Shown here piece after piece: positions 1 to 7,290 of a stretch of DNA of 64,000 nucleotides. The stretch is from Fulvimarina manganoxydans (GTDB lineage Bacteria; Pseudomonadota; Alphaproteobacteria; Rhizobiales; Rhizobiaceae). The translations under genes and the position numbers were made by a program. A model generated the notes under the pieces. That model did not search any database. It saw only the letters and a list, made by a program, of their open reading frames with translations, and was not told where the DNA came from. The DNA lies in the NCBI RefSeq assembly GCF_900176465.1, contig NZ_FWXR01000022.1:1-64000 (forward strand), read 5' to 3'. Each line of letters begins with the position of its first letter. The first letter of the stretch is position 1.

Positions 1-55
1 ACAGACCGCCGGCGGCGATCAGACAAGAGCAAAGCATGAACATCAGGCAAGCCGC

Positions 56-490
56 TTAAGCCCAGAATCCTGTCTCAAATCCTTGCCCCGGTACACCTTC
101 GAAATCTCGGCTGTTCGCGGTTGCCACGACACAGTCATTTGCAGCCGCAACGGCAGCAATGATCATGTCGAGGGGACTCCTTGGCCGACCTTGGGCCTTC
201 CCCTCCGCCATCAATCTCGCCCAGATCATGGCCGCGTCTTCATCGAAAGCCAGAATTCGCCCTTCGAACAGTTTCGGCGGACCTTCAGGGCCGGAAAACC
301 AAGCAGCCAGCTCCCGGCGCTTCTGTCCGTCGGGCTTTTGAAGAATGCCTCGCCATATCTCGGCAATCGTCAACGTAGCAACGAACAAGTCCTCGTCACG
401 GCGCTCGCCGAGCCATTGCAGGAGCAATTGGGACGGTCTCGGCTGAATCGCGTAGCTTAGGATGTTCGTATCGAGACAATATCGGGTCAA
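56..490 (-). CDS. vapC: VapC-family PIN-domain toxin
   Basis: A 144-residue protein with the PIN-domain layout. The N-terminus LDTNILSY carries the first catalytic Asp (residue 7), a conserved Glu follows in TIAEIWRGI, and a third acidic position lies in SPLDMIIAA before the TANSRDF motif. PIN toxins are Mg-dependent RNases that usually cleave tRNA or rRNA. The gene starts inside the last codons of the upstream antitoxin gene (4-base overlap), the usual antitoxin-first order. Family assignment is secure. The RNA target cannot be read from sequence. Confidence 0.9.
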   Translation of the reverse strand: MTRYCLDTNILSYAIQPRPSQLLLQWLGERRDEDLFVATLTIAEIWRGILQKPDGQKRRELAAWFSGPEGPPKLFEGRILAFDEDAAMIWARLMAEGKAQGRPRSPLDMIIAAVAAANDCVVATANSRDFEGVPGQGFETGFWA

Positions 491-762
491 AACTCGATCT
501 CGCGATCCCCGCCCTTTGCTCGCTCGAACTCGATATCCGAGCCGACGAGAGGCGAACGTCGCAGCGCTTTGATGACACCGCCTCTCCCCGATCGTCGCTC
601 GTCATTCAGCAGTGCTTCCAACTCATGTCTGATGAGGGCGGCCTGTCCATCGTCCGCGATCAGTCTTTCCGCCAGAGAGCGGATAAGATCACGATCCGTC
701 GACCGGGCGAGAACCTGGAATTCCTGCAAGCTCTCGGTCGGATGCGAGTGCTGGTCGGACAT
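487..762 (-). CDS. Phd/VapB-type antitoxin of the VapC pair
   Basis: A 91-residue partner of the PIN toxin. The C-terminal tail LRRSPLVGSDIEFERAKGG followed by an acidic end resembles the toxin-wrapping segment of Phd/YefM/VapB-like antitoxins encoded next to PIN genes. I chose the ATG at 762 because GGGAGAC lies just upstream on the minus strand. An in-frame ATG at 777 has no ribosome-binding site. It should neutralise VapC and probably represses its own promoter with it. The N-terminal fold is not obviously ribbon-helix-helix, so the subfamily is uncertain. Confidence 0.75.
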   Translation of the reverse strand: MSDQHSHPTESLQEFQVLARSTDRDLIRSLAERLIADDGQAALIRHELEALLNDERRSGRGGVIKALRRSPLVGSDIEFERAKGGDREIEF

Positions 763-831
763 CGTTCTGTCTCCCATCCACGGCGTTGCTGCGGCAATGC
801 GGGAAGCTTGGCGACCATCGCTTCCAGATCA

Positions 832-937
832 TTAGAGCATGATGCCGAAAAGTTGCATGACTTTTCGGATCACATCATGCGTCAAAACAAAAACTTAGAG
901 CGAAATCGCGATTTCAGTTTATCGCATTTCGCTCTAA
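832..937. repeat. Intergenic double-palindrome repeat, family A copy 1
   Basis: A 106-bp element with TTAGAGC / GCTCTAA ends. It contains two tandem palindromes: 837-880 (GCATGATG...CATCATGC, with GAAAAGT / ACTTTTC inside) and 895-937 (TTAGAGCGAAAT...ATTTCGCTCTAA). It lies between the antitoxin gene and the PhoD-like gene. The same element recurs at 19432-19536 and, degenerate, at 51067-51164. Elements starting GAGCATGAT with a GAAAAGT/ACTTTTC stem are common between genes in Rhizobiales. RNA from it would form two hairpins. Confidence 0.85.
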
Positions 938-968
938 CGGGAAGTCAGTCGCGGGTCGATCATGAAAG

Positions 969-2438
969 TCACTGGAGCTGAAGCGGCGGGGTGCGTCCCT
1001 GGTCCTCCAGCTCCCATTCGGCCGACCAATCGCGGCCCTTGCGAGACAGCGTCATGAAGTTGCGCTCCTCCACATAGACCGTCTTGATCGAGGGCAGGCG
1101 ATGGAGGCGGATCTTACGCTTTGGAAGCGGGCTCTCGCCGAGCCGCGCCAGCATGGTGAGGACGACCGCATAGGCCTTGGGCGGGGCGCGATGGGCAATG
1201 CCGGAAGATACGAGCTGATGGAGATGGGTTCCATCGCGAAGCCGCATCTCGCCGCGCGTCGCCAGATGGATCTCGCCTGAGACGATGGTGATTGGCCCGG
1301 CGCCGCTCTCCTGATGATTGGCCAGCAATTTCAAAAGTCTGATCCATTCCTCGCGATGGGCTCGGCTCTGCCACTGATCGCGCAGATCATCCTCATATTT
1401 GCGGGCCGGCTCCACCCAATCGGCAACGAATTCGAGCCAGGAGAGGCGCGGCCCCATGACCGGCACGCTGGACATCAGGAAGACACGGTCGCCCTTGGGC
1501 GTCTCGGCCAGCATCCGTTCCAGGCCCGCCCAGCCCTTCGGGCCGAGCACGCGCTCCAGGCGGCGTTCGCTGCGAAGATCGGGCACGACGATGCTGTAGC
1601 CGGGATAGCGCAGGGCATAGCCGAGGCCTTCGCCCGTCCGGTCGGGCATCGCCGCCGGCAGATCGTCCTCGGTCGCGCCGAGCTGGAACAGAAGAAAGAT
1701 CTCGCGCGCCGCCTCGAACAGGCCGCGGCCGACGGGGCCATCCAGAAGCGGTGCGGGATGGCTGCCCCAGCCGTCGATGATGTCGTGATCGTCCCACATC
1801 ATCGCGCCCGGCACCTCGGCCGAGAGATGGCGCATGGCCGGCCGTGAATAGGTCAGGCAGTAGCGCTCCAGATAGAACAGCCGGATGGCGTTCTGCGCCG
1901 CCTCGCTCAAGGCCATGGTGCCGCGCTCTTCATCGGGCAGCGTGTTCCAGTGGACGATGTCCGGATGGCATTGGAGGACGTCGTCGGCATAGAGCTGGTC
2001 GCCGCCTTCCATGATGAGCGCGAAGGGCGAGACGGCGTGTTCGGCCGCGAGCCGGTCCCACATTGCGTCCCGCTCTTCGAGGGGCCGGTCCATGTCGCCG
2101 GCCTCCTGCCCGTTGCAGGAGACATAGGCGATGCGCGCATCGGCGGGCCCTGGCGGCATGATGCGAAATGTCTCGCCCTCGAAGTCATATGAAGCCGGGG
2201 CGTTTTCGGGCAGATCGAGGGAAAAGCGCCAGACGCTCGTCTCGAAGAGGTCCTTCAGATGCTTTGCCTCGAGCGCGCCATGGCCGTCCAGGGTCAGGCT
2301 CGGCGCGGGCTCGGCGCTCGGCCGCGCGACGATCGCATCGACATGGTGGACGCCCTCCGAACAGCCGCGCGAAACGAGAATCGGACCGGCGCGAAAGCCA
2401 GCGCTCGCGGGCGCGTCATGCATCTGAGCCTGCGTCAT
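969..2438 (-). CDS. PhoD-like alkaline phosphatase/phosphodiesterase-family protein
   Basis: A 489-residue metallophosphoesterase of the PhoD-like group. Visible metal and active-site motifs are YVSCNGQE, ALIMEGGDQLYADD, MMWDDHDIIDGWGSHP and, near the C-terminus, ITIVSGEIHLATRG, in the order typical of this family. There is no convincing Sec or Tat signal in the chosen form, so it is probably cytoplasmic, unlike secreted Bacillus PhoD. I chose the ATG at 2438 because GAGGAC precedes it. The open frame continues to a TTG at 2528 without a ribosome-binding site. Substrate unknown. The gene stands alone. Confidence 0.85.
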   Translation of the reverse strand: MTQAQMHDAPASAGFRAGPILVSRGCSEGVHHVDAIVARPSAEPAPSLTLDGHGALEAKHLKDLFETSVWRFSLDLPENAPASYDFEGETFRIMPPGPADARIAYVSCNGQEAGDMDRPLEERDAMWDRLAAEHAVSPFALIMEGGDQLYADDVLQCHPDIVHWNTLPDEERGTMALSEAAQNAIRLFYLERYCLTYSRPAMRHLSAEVPGAMMWDDHDIIDGWGSHPAPLLDGPVGRGLFEAAREIFLLFQLGATEDDLPAAMPDRTGEGLGYALRYPGYSIVVPDLRSERRLERVLGPKGWAGLERMLAETPKGDRVFLMSSVPVMGPRLSWLEFVADWVEPARKYEDDLRDQWQSRAHREEWIRLLKLLANHQESGAGPITIVSGEIHLATRGEMRLRDGTHLHQLVSSGIAHRAPPKAYAVVLTMLARLGESPLPKRKIRLHRLPSIKTVYVEERNFMTLSRKGRDWSAEWELEDQGRTPPLQLQ

Positions 2439-2680
2439 TGCAGCATCGTCCTCGTCGCGGGTTTCGCGAGCGGCGGAAAGGCCCGCCGCGCTCGTTAGGC
2501 GACTTATGCCGTCTTCGCCGCTTCGCAACAGGGATGAGGCCGGAGCGGCAAAAAGACTTCTGTGATGCCGCCGGCGGTCAAAATCTCTGCATCCGGTCCG
2601 ATCGGCCCAGGATCAGGGCTCCTGCGGGGACGCAATCGGCTTTCTCATCCGTCATTTGGAAGAACGAAAGGGCTGTTCGA

Positions 2681-3484
2681 TCACTCAGCGATCCCCGCCC
2701 CGGACACACCGGGAAGGTCGCCGAAACGCGCCGGATCGGGCTCGTTCGCATCAGCAGGATTTGCCGCCGAAGCGACCGGCGCCTTTTGCGGCTGGGTCGC
2801 CGCTTGCTGGCCCGTCAGCCCGTCGAGAAGGCTCTTGAAGGGGCTGCGGGCCGGTGCCTTTTCAGCCGCATCGAGCGCAAGAGCGCTGGTCGCGGCTCTC
2901 GCGCCGCCGCGCTCGTCCTGCCGAAGGGCCGCGAAGTCGAAGCTCGTCTTGCCCGCCGCGACATCGGCCTGTGTCGCGAGCCGCGCCCGGCTTCTCAGGC
3001 TCTTACCGATCTTCTCGTAGAAGGCGTTGCCTCCGGCAATCGCCACATAATGCATGTTCGGATAGGAGAAATTATAGCCGGCGGTGTGGAAGAACTTCGC
3101 TTCGCGCACATTCTCGGCCCGCTCGCCGCGCAGCACCTTGGCCGCCGTCGCCATGGCGAGCTCGCGGCCGGCATTCATCTCGCGGGTCATGACGCCCGGC
3201 GCGAATTGCCTCGGCTGGCCGACGACCGCGCAGACATCGTTCGGAAAGGCGGAGCTTTCCACACGGTTCATGACGACCGTCCCGACCGCCATCATGCCGG
3301 CCTCGCTGGAGCGGTTCGATTCGAAATACATCGCCCGGGCAAGGCATTCCCGCTCATCCGGGTTGACCGAGGCGAGAACCTCCTCGACAGGGGAGCGGCT
3401 TCCCATGCAGCCGCTCGCCAGGAGCGTTGAGACCAGCACGCCGGCAGTCGCCGCGGCACGAAGGGAAAAGATCGTCGTCGTCAT
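2681..3484 (-). CDS. SleB-like cell-wall hydrolase, predicted lipoprotein
   Basis: 267 residues. The N-terminus has a short basic start, a hydrophobic segment and a lipobox ending LLASGC (Cys26), so it is a predicted lipoprotein. Residues about 40-165 match the Hydrolase_2 (SleB/CwlJ) domain: CLARAMYFESNR, AVGTVVMNRV, FPNDVCAVVGQPRQF and FFHTAGYNFSYPNMHYVAIAGGNAFY. Such domains cleave peptidoglycan glycan strands. The C-terminal ~100 residues are low-complexity Ala/Pro-rich. In a non-sporulating bacterium a role in wall remodelling is more likely than germination. Confidence 0.88.
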   Translation of the reverse strand: MTTTIFSLRAAATAGVLVSTLLASGCMGSRSPVEEVLASVNPDERECLARAMYFESNRSSEAGMMAVGTVVMNRVESSAFPNDVCAVVGQPRQFAPGVMTREMNAGRELAMATAAKVLRGERAENVREAKFFHTAGYNFSYPNMHYVAIAGGNAFYEKIGKSLRSRARLATQADVAAGKTSFDFAALRQDERGGARAATSALALDAAEKAPARSPFKSLLDGLTGQQAATQPQKAPVASAANPADANEPDPARFGDLPGVSGAGIAE

Positions 3485-3603
3485 GGCGGATAGCCGTCAC
3501 GCCAGAATCGGGCGGCTTCACGACACAATCGGTTACAGTCCGTGTTCAGTCGTCCTGCTGTTGCCCTTGGGCATCAGTTTCAGCCATGGCCTCCAAGAAG
3601 CGA

Positions 3604-4068
3604 TCAAGCCGATCCCGCCTTGAACGCTTCCGAATGGCGCTTGAAATTGTCGAGGATCGACTGCCAACCCTGACGCTGCAGCTCGACCGGATTCTGGGTC
3701 TCGGTGTCGAACGTGGTGGACACCTGTGTGCCGCCCTTCATCGGGGTGAAGGTTGTGCGAGCCTTTCGGCCATCCGCGATCACTAGCGTCAGCGCCTGTT
3801 GAGGCTCGACCTCTTCGAACGTTCCTGCAAAATCGAAGCCGAAGCTGCCGTCCCGTGCTTCCATGCGGGCCCTATAGGGACCCCCCACGCGAATGTCGGC
3901 GTCGGCGCTCGGACAGCACCAATCGGGCGAAGCGAAGTTCCACTGCGTAATATGATCGGGCTGCGTCCAGCACTGCCAGACGTGATCGACGGGCGCATCG
4001 ATCCAAGTGCTGATCGTAATTGTGCTGATCGTGATGGGTTCGGATGTCATTGCTCTCTCCTCAGACAA
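3604..4068 (-). CDS. AHSA1/SRPBCC-family protein (activator of Hsp90 ATPase-like)
   Basis: 154 residues with the START-like SRPBCC fold of the AHSA1 family: ISTWIDAPVDHVWQCWTQPDHITQWNFASPDWCCP, then RVGGPYRARMEARDGSFGFDFAGTFEEV and a C-terminal GWQSILDNFKRH helix. These proteins form a hydrophobic ligand pocket, and the bacterial members mostly lack a defined function. An internal ATG at 4050 (MTSEP) is an alternative start. Its downstream neighbour on the same strand is the cell-wall hydrolase gene, 119 bases away, with no evidence of an operon. Confidence 0.85.
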   Translation of the reverse strand: MSEERAMTSEPITISTITISTWIDAPVDHVWQCWTQPDHITQWNFASPDWCCPSADADIRVGGPYRARMEARDGSFGFDFAGTFEEVEPQQALTLVIADGRKARTTFTPMKGGTQVSTTFDTETQNPVELQRQGWQSILDNFKRHSEAFKAGSA

Positions 4069-4140
4069 TGATCACCCGAACTTATCAGACCGGTGTCGCA
4101 GGGTCCCACAGAAGGCGCGCGAATGGGCGCCGAATACGTA

Positions 4141-4920
4141 TCAGACCCGGCGTTCCACCATCATCTTCTTGATCTCGGCGATCGCCTTGGCCGGGTTGAG
4201 GCCCTTCGGGCAGGCCTGGGTGCAGTTCATTATCGTGTGGCAGCGATAGAGCTTGAAGGGGTCTTCCAGCGCGTCGAGGCGCTGGCCGGTGGCCTCGTCG
4301 CGGCTGTCGATCAGCCAGCGATAGGCCTGGAGGAGCACCGCCGGGCCGAGATAGCGCTCGCCATTCCACCAATAGGAGGGACAGGAGGTCTGGCAGCAGA
4401 AGCAGAGAATGCACTCGTAAAGACCATCGAGCTTCTCGCGGTCGGCATGGCTCTGGCGCCATTCCTTCTGCGGCTCCGGGCTCTCGGTCTGTAGCCAGGG
4501 CTCGATCGAGCGGAGCTGGGCGTAAGGCACGGTGAGGTCGGGGACCAGATCCTTGACCACCGGCATATGGGGCAGCGGATAGACCTTCACCGAACCGTCG
4601 ATCTCGTCCATGCCCTTGGTGCAGGCCAGCGTGTTCGCGCCGTCGATATTCATGGCGCAGGAGCCGCAAATGCCCTCGCGGCAGGAGCGGCGCAGGGTCA
4701 GCGTCGAATCGACCTTGTTCTTGATCCACAGCAGCGCGTCGAGAACCATCGGGCCACAATCATCGAGATCGACATAATAGGTGTCGATACGCGGATTGTT
4801 CCCGTCATCGGGCGACCAGCGATAGATCTTGAATTCCCGAATATTGTTCGAGCCCTTTGGCCGATCCCAGGTCTTGCCCTCGGTCAGCGTCGAATTTTTC
4901 GGGAGTGCCAGTTCGACCAT
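4141..4920 (-). CDS. sdhB: Succinate dehydrogenase iron-sulfur subunit
   Basis: 259 residues, normal length for SdhB, the electron-transfer subunit of membrane complex II. The [2Fe-2S] cysteines are C80, C85, C88 and C100 ([10 protein letters not shown]...LAC). The 4Fe-4S cluster uses CILCFCC...C (C170, C173, C176, C180) plus C237, and the 3Fe-4S cluster uses C227, C233 and C180-region ligands in [14 protein letters not shown]. All cluster ligands are intact. Unusually, sdhC, sdhD and sdhA are not upstream: the preceding minus-strand gene is an App1-like phosphatase 238 bases away. Confidence 0.97.
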   Translation of the reverse strand: MVELALPKNSTLTEGKTWDRPKGSNNIREFKIYRWSPDDGNNPRIDTYYVDLDDCGPMVLDALLWIKNKVDSTLTLRRSCREGICGSCAMNIDGANTLACTKGMDEIDGSVKVYPLPHMPVVKDLVPDLTVPYAQLRSIEPWLQTESPEPQKEWRQSHADREKLDGLYECILCFCCQTSCPSYWWNGERYLGPAVLLQAYRWLIDSRDEATGQRLDALEDPFKLYRCHTIMNCTQACPKGLNPAKAIAEIKKMMVERRV

Positions 4921-5058
4921 GGTCCGTCACATCCGGTCCTAGTTTTGGAATCGTTCGCAACATAACGAGTGCGCCGCAAAACGGAAGAGACGAAACAGCG
5001 CGGTTTTCGCCTCAAATCGATTAAGGGCTTAGAGCCTGTCCGGAAAACCCCTCGAGTC

Positions 5059-5100
5059 GGCTTGGCGGCTCTTAGGCTTTTTGGCCGAAACCGCCAAGCC
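5059..5100. repeat. Perfect 10-bp inverted repeat between the App1-like gene and sdhB
   Basis: GGCTTGGCGG at 5059-5068 is mirrored by CCGCCAAGCC at 5091-5100 with a 22-base loop. It lies downstream of the App1-like gene and upstream of sdhB, both on the minus strand. On that strand the stem is followed by GGGGTTTT, so it may terminate the upstream transcript and insulate sdhB, but it lacks a strong U-run. Confidence 0.5.
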
Positions 5101-5158
5101 TTGCGCGATGATGAGAGCGAAAGCGTCGGCGATCGCGGCCCGTCACAGGCCGAATCCA

Positions 5159-6292
5159 TTACGCGGCAGACCCTTCCGCGCGGCGTTCGCCGATGCGGTT
5201 TTCGATCCGCCGCAGATCGCCTGCCGTGATGTAGCCTGCCTCCTCGGCAGCGGAAGCGGCCGCTTGCAGGGTCGGCGCAAGCGTCACCGTCACGCCGCTT
5301 TGACGCAAATCCTCGATACCGTCCGTGATGTGGTCTTTCAGAACGCCTTTGGTGACGTCCCGGATATGAACTTGCCTGATGCGCCCCGGATAGCGGCGCG
5401 CGGCATCGGCATAGATCGCCCCGTCATCCTGGCCGGAGTCACCGATAAGCAGGAAGGGCAAATTGGGACAGGCGGCGAGGATCTGGTCGATCATCTCGCC
5501 CTTGTGCCCGTCATGGCCACCCGTCAGCCATTTCGCCTTGTCGAGCCCGAAATCCTTGAGCATCATCGGCCCACGCGGAATTTCGTGAATGGTCAGGAAA
5601 CGGTCGAAAAGATCGAAGAGGTTCCAGGGACTGGAGGAGACATAAAAGACCGGATGGGTCTCCGGCCCGTCGGCCCCCTTGGCCAGCGCGCGATAGAACT
5701 CCGACACGCCCGGAAAAGCGGTCCGACTTTCGGCGGAATTGGCTACGACGGTCCGCCAATGCTTCAGGAAATTGAAGGCGCCGGTTCTTACGATCGTATC
5801 GTCGATATCGGAAATGACGCCATATTCGGCTTTGTCCGACACGACACGGATCCAGGCTTCGGCCCCGAGCGGCGCCATATCGTAGCCGGGGGCGTCGATC
5901 AGTTCCAATTCGACGATCGCCCAGGGTGCTTCGAGCGGATCGGCGCCGGGGGGAATGACGAATTCGAAATAGCCTTCTTCGTCCGTGACGACCTGGCCCT
6001 TGGCTTCGCCGAAGCGCCAAGCGACCTTCGCCTTTCGGATTTCATCCGTCTCATAGCGTTTGATCGACAGGCGGATGTTCTGAATGGTCGAGGTCGTCGG
6101 CGGAGCGCCGATCGCGCCATTTTCCTCCAGCACACGGCCCCGCACCCAGACCCCGTCCGGGCCGGCGATCCCGTGAAAGGCGAGGATCATCGGCGTGCCG
6201 AGCCAGCCGGCCCGCCGCTTCACGGCAAAGCGCGCCCGGTCCCAGCGGTTCTCGACCCAATGCACGGTCCGTCGGAGCGCTCGTTCCACCAT
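5159..6292 (-). CDS. App1-family (DUF2183) phosphatidate-phosphatase-like protein
   Basis: 377 residues from the ATG at 6292. The C-terminal half carries the HAD-like App1 signature: VISDIDDTIVRTG (nucleophile Asp pair), VFYVSSSPWNLFDLF, PRGPMMLKDFG, KGEMIDQIL and LLIGDSGQDD. The N-terminal half is the beta-sandwich-like region usual in bacterial members. Yeast App1 is a Mg-dependent phosphatidate phosphatase, and bacterial substrates are unproven. The open frame extends to 6586, but the extra ~98 residues are compositionally unlike a protein, and typical members begin with a basic stretch as in MVERALRRTVHWVENR. No strong ribosome-binding site marks either start. Confidence 0.85.
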   Translation of the reverse strand: MVERALRRTVHWVENRWDRARFAVKRRAGWLGTPMILAFHGIAGPDGVWVRGRVLEENGAIGAPPTTSTIQNIRLSIKRYETDEIRKAKVAWRFGEAKGQVVTDEEGYFEFVIPPGADPLEAPWAIVELELIDAPGYDMAPLGAEAWIRVVSDKAEYGVISDIDDTIVRTGAFNFLKHWRTVVANSAESRTAFPGVSEFYRALAKGADGPETHPVFYVSSSPWNLFDLFDRFLTIHEIPRGPMMLKDFGLDKAKWLTGGHDGHKGEMIDQILAACPNLPFLLIGDSGQDDGAIYADAARRYPGRIRQVHIRDVTKGVLKDHITDGIEDLRQSGVTVTLAPTLQAAASAAEEAGYITAGDLRRIENRIGERRAEGSAA

Positions 6293-6645
6293 GCTTGGCC
6301 ATCTAAGGAGACCATCACAAAAGCATAGGGCTGAGGATGAAGGCGCCGGCGATGGCATTGTCATGGGGCTTACCTGCCTGCCCAATAGGCAGGATATGAC
6401 GCAAGGATAGGCATTTGCTGGGCTCAGTTGCCGATCACGAGCGTCCTCACGAGACGGTGGCGGCGATCTCGGCTTTGCGAAGAGGCAAAGCGCCAATGCG
6501 GCAGATTGCCTCCGCAGCACTGGGGGGCAACCGGACAAGGAGTTCGGAAATTCGCCGGGCTGTAGAACGGCGCCCATGACATTCACATGTCTTATTGGCG
6601 CACCAAGTCACGTCGTATCCCCACGGCACCGCACTTCAGAATAAG

Positions 6646-6800
6646 AGCGAGCCTCGACACTTCGTCATTCTCGGTCTCCGGACCGAGAATCCAGAGCGGC
6701 GTTTCAAGCTACGGAAACCATGGAGGAATGCTATCTTGCACCGCTTTTGGGCGGCGCCAAGCCTGGATTCTCGGCACGGTGGCCGAGAATGACGATGCGT
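6646..6800. repeat. 155-bp hairpin-ended intergenic element, family B copy 1
   Basis: The element begins AGCGAGCCTCGACACTTCG and ends GAATGACGATGCG. Near each end is a perfect hairpin: ATTCTCGGTC/GACCGAGAAT on the left and ATTCTCGGC/GCCGAGAAT on the right, and the outer edges form CGTCATTCTCGG...CCGAGAATGACG terminal inverted repeats. A second copy in opposite orientation is at 56955-57108. No coding capacity is evident. It looks like a small non-autonomous mobile or REP/MITE-like element. The region 6293-6987 holds nothing else I can support. Confidence 0.75.
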
Positions 6801-6987
6801 GGCGGTGGGCGGCTTAAATCTCAACGGGTGGGAAAGTTGATACGCCGTCAGGCTGCTGATGTTGTTGCGTCTGGCGGACTTGTCGATTTCGTCAGCATGA
6901 GGCGGGCAAGAGCGTTTCATGACAGCTACCACCAACCCCGGACGGTAACCTAAACTTCCATTATTGCACATCGAGCAAAAAGCGGTC

Positions 6988-7003
6988 TGGCACGACCCTT
7001 GCA
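6988..7003 (+). promoter_or_regulatory. Sigma-54 (RpoN) promoter of the guanidine operon
   Basis: TGGCACGACCCTTGCA fits the sigma-54 consensus TGGCACR-N4-TTGCW at every position, with the -24 GG at 6989-6990 and the -12 GC at 7001-7002. The start of transcription would fall near 7013-7015, just before the first paired base of the riboswitch at 7016, which supports both assignments. Sigma-54 promoters need an enhancer-binding activator such as NtrC, which would link the operon to nitrogen status. Confidence 0.85.
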
Positions 7004-7015
7004 ACGTTTCTCATC

Positions 7016-7144
7016 GTGCGGTGCGTCTAGGGTTCCGGCTCGTCTTCATCCTTCAAGGTGGGACGGGTGGCTGGTCCGAGAGACGCACTCCCCGCCGGCC
7101 GGCGGGGAGACACGGCGGGCCAAAATCCCGGGAGAACGCCGCAC
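7016..7144 (+). ncRNA. Guanidine-I (ykkC) riboswitch aptamer
   Basis: All conserved blocks of the ykkC class are present in order: CTAGGGTTCCG (7027-7037), CTGGTCCGAGAG (7071-7082), ACACGGCGGG (7110-7119) and CCCGGGAGA (7127-7135). P1 forms between GTGCGG-TG-CGT (7016-7026) and ACGCCGCAC (7136-7144) with a two-base bulge. A GC-rich peripheral stem (CCCCGCCGG / CCGGCGGGG) sits between the second and third blocks. The class senses free guanidinium and usually turns on genes for its export or breakdown, in agreement with the genes that follow. Confidence 0.95.
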
Positions 7145-7175
7145 GGACCCGCGCGAGAAGCGGGCCGTCTCCCGG
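7128..7175 (+). promoter_or_regulatory. Riboswitch expression platform (anti-aptamer pairing)
   Basis: TCTCCCGG at 7168-7175 is the exact complement of CCGGGAGA at 7128-7135, the conserved 3' block of the aptamer. It can therefore compete with ligand-binding folding. A small hairpin CCCGC/GCGGG (7148-7164) lies inside the alternative stem. There is no clear U-run, so control may act through a weak terminator, Rho access or downstream structure. The leader to the first ATG is about 275 bases. Confidence 0.55.
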
Positions 7176-7178
7176 TCC

Positions 7179-7192
7179 TTATCGCGCGATAA
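7179..7192. promoter_or_regulatory. 14-bp perfect palindrome in the operon leader
   Basis: TTATCGCGCGATAA is a perfect palindrome just after the anti-aptamer strand and 98 bases before the first gene. It could be part of the RNA platform or a DNA operator for an unknown regulator. No factor can be named. Confidence 0.4.
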
Positions 7193-7290
7193 CCTCGTCG
7201 GTCGCTCCGGCTTGATGAGGCAAGGAAGAGATAGAGCGGGGTCGTGACGAAACGCCCGGCGCTCTCAAGCGACGAAAAGGATGACGCTTC

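Noticed and set aside
2168-3430. 420-residue plus-strand frame over the SleB-like and PhoD-like genes
   Set aside because: Shadow of two well-supported minus-strand genes.
6964-6978. TTGC-N7-GCAA as an NtrC site
   Set aside because: Half-site symmetry only, and it ends 11 bases from the -24 element, too close for a sigma-54 enhancer. No convincing NtrC site was found upstream, although one is expected.
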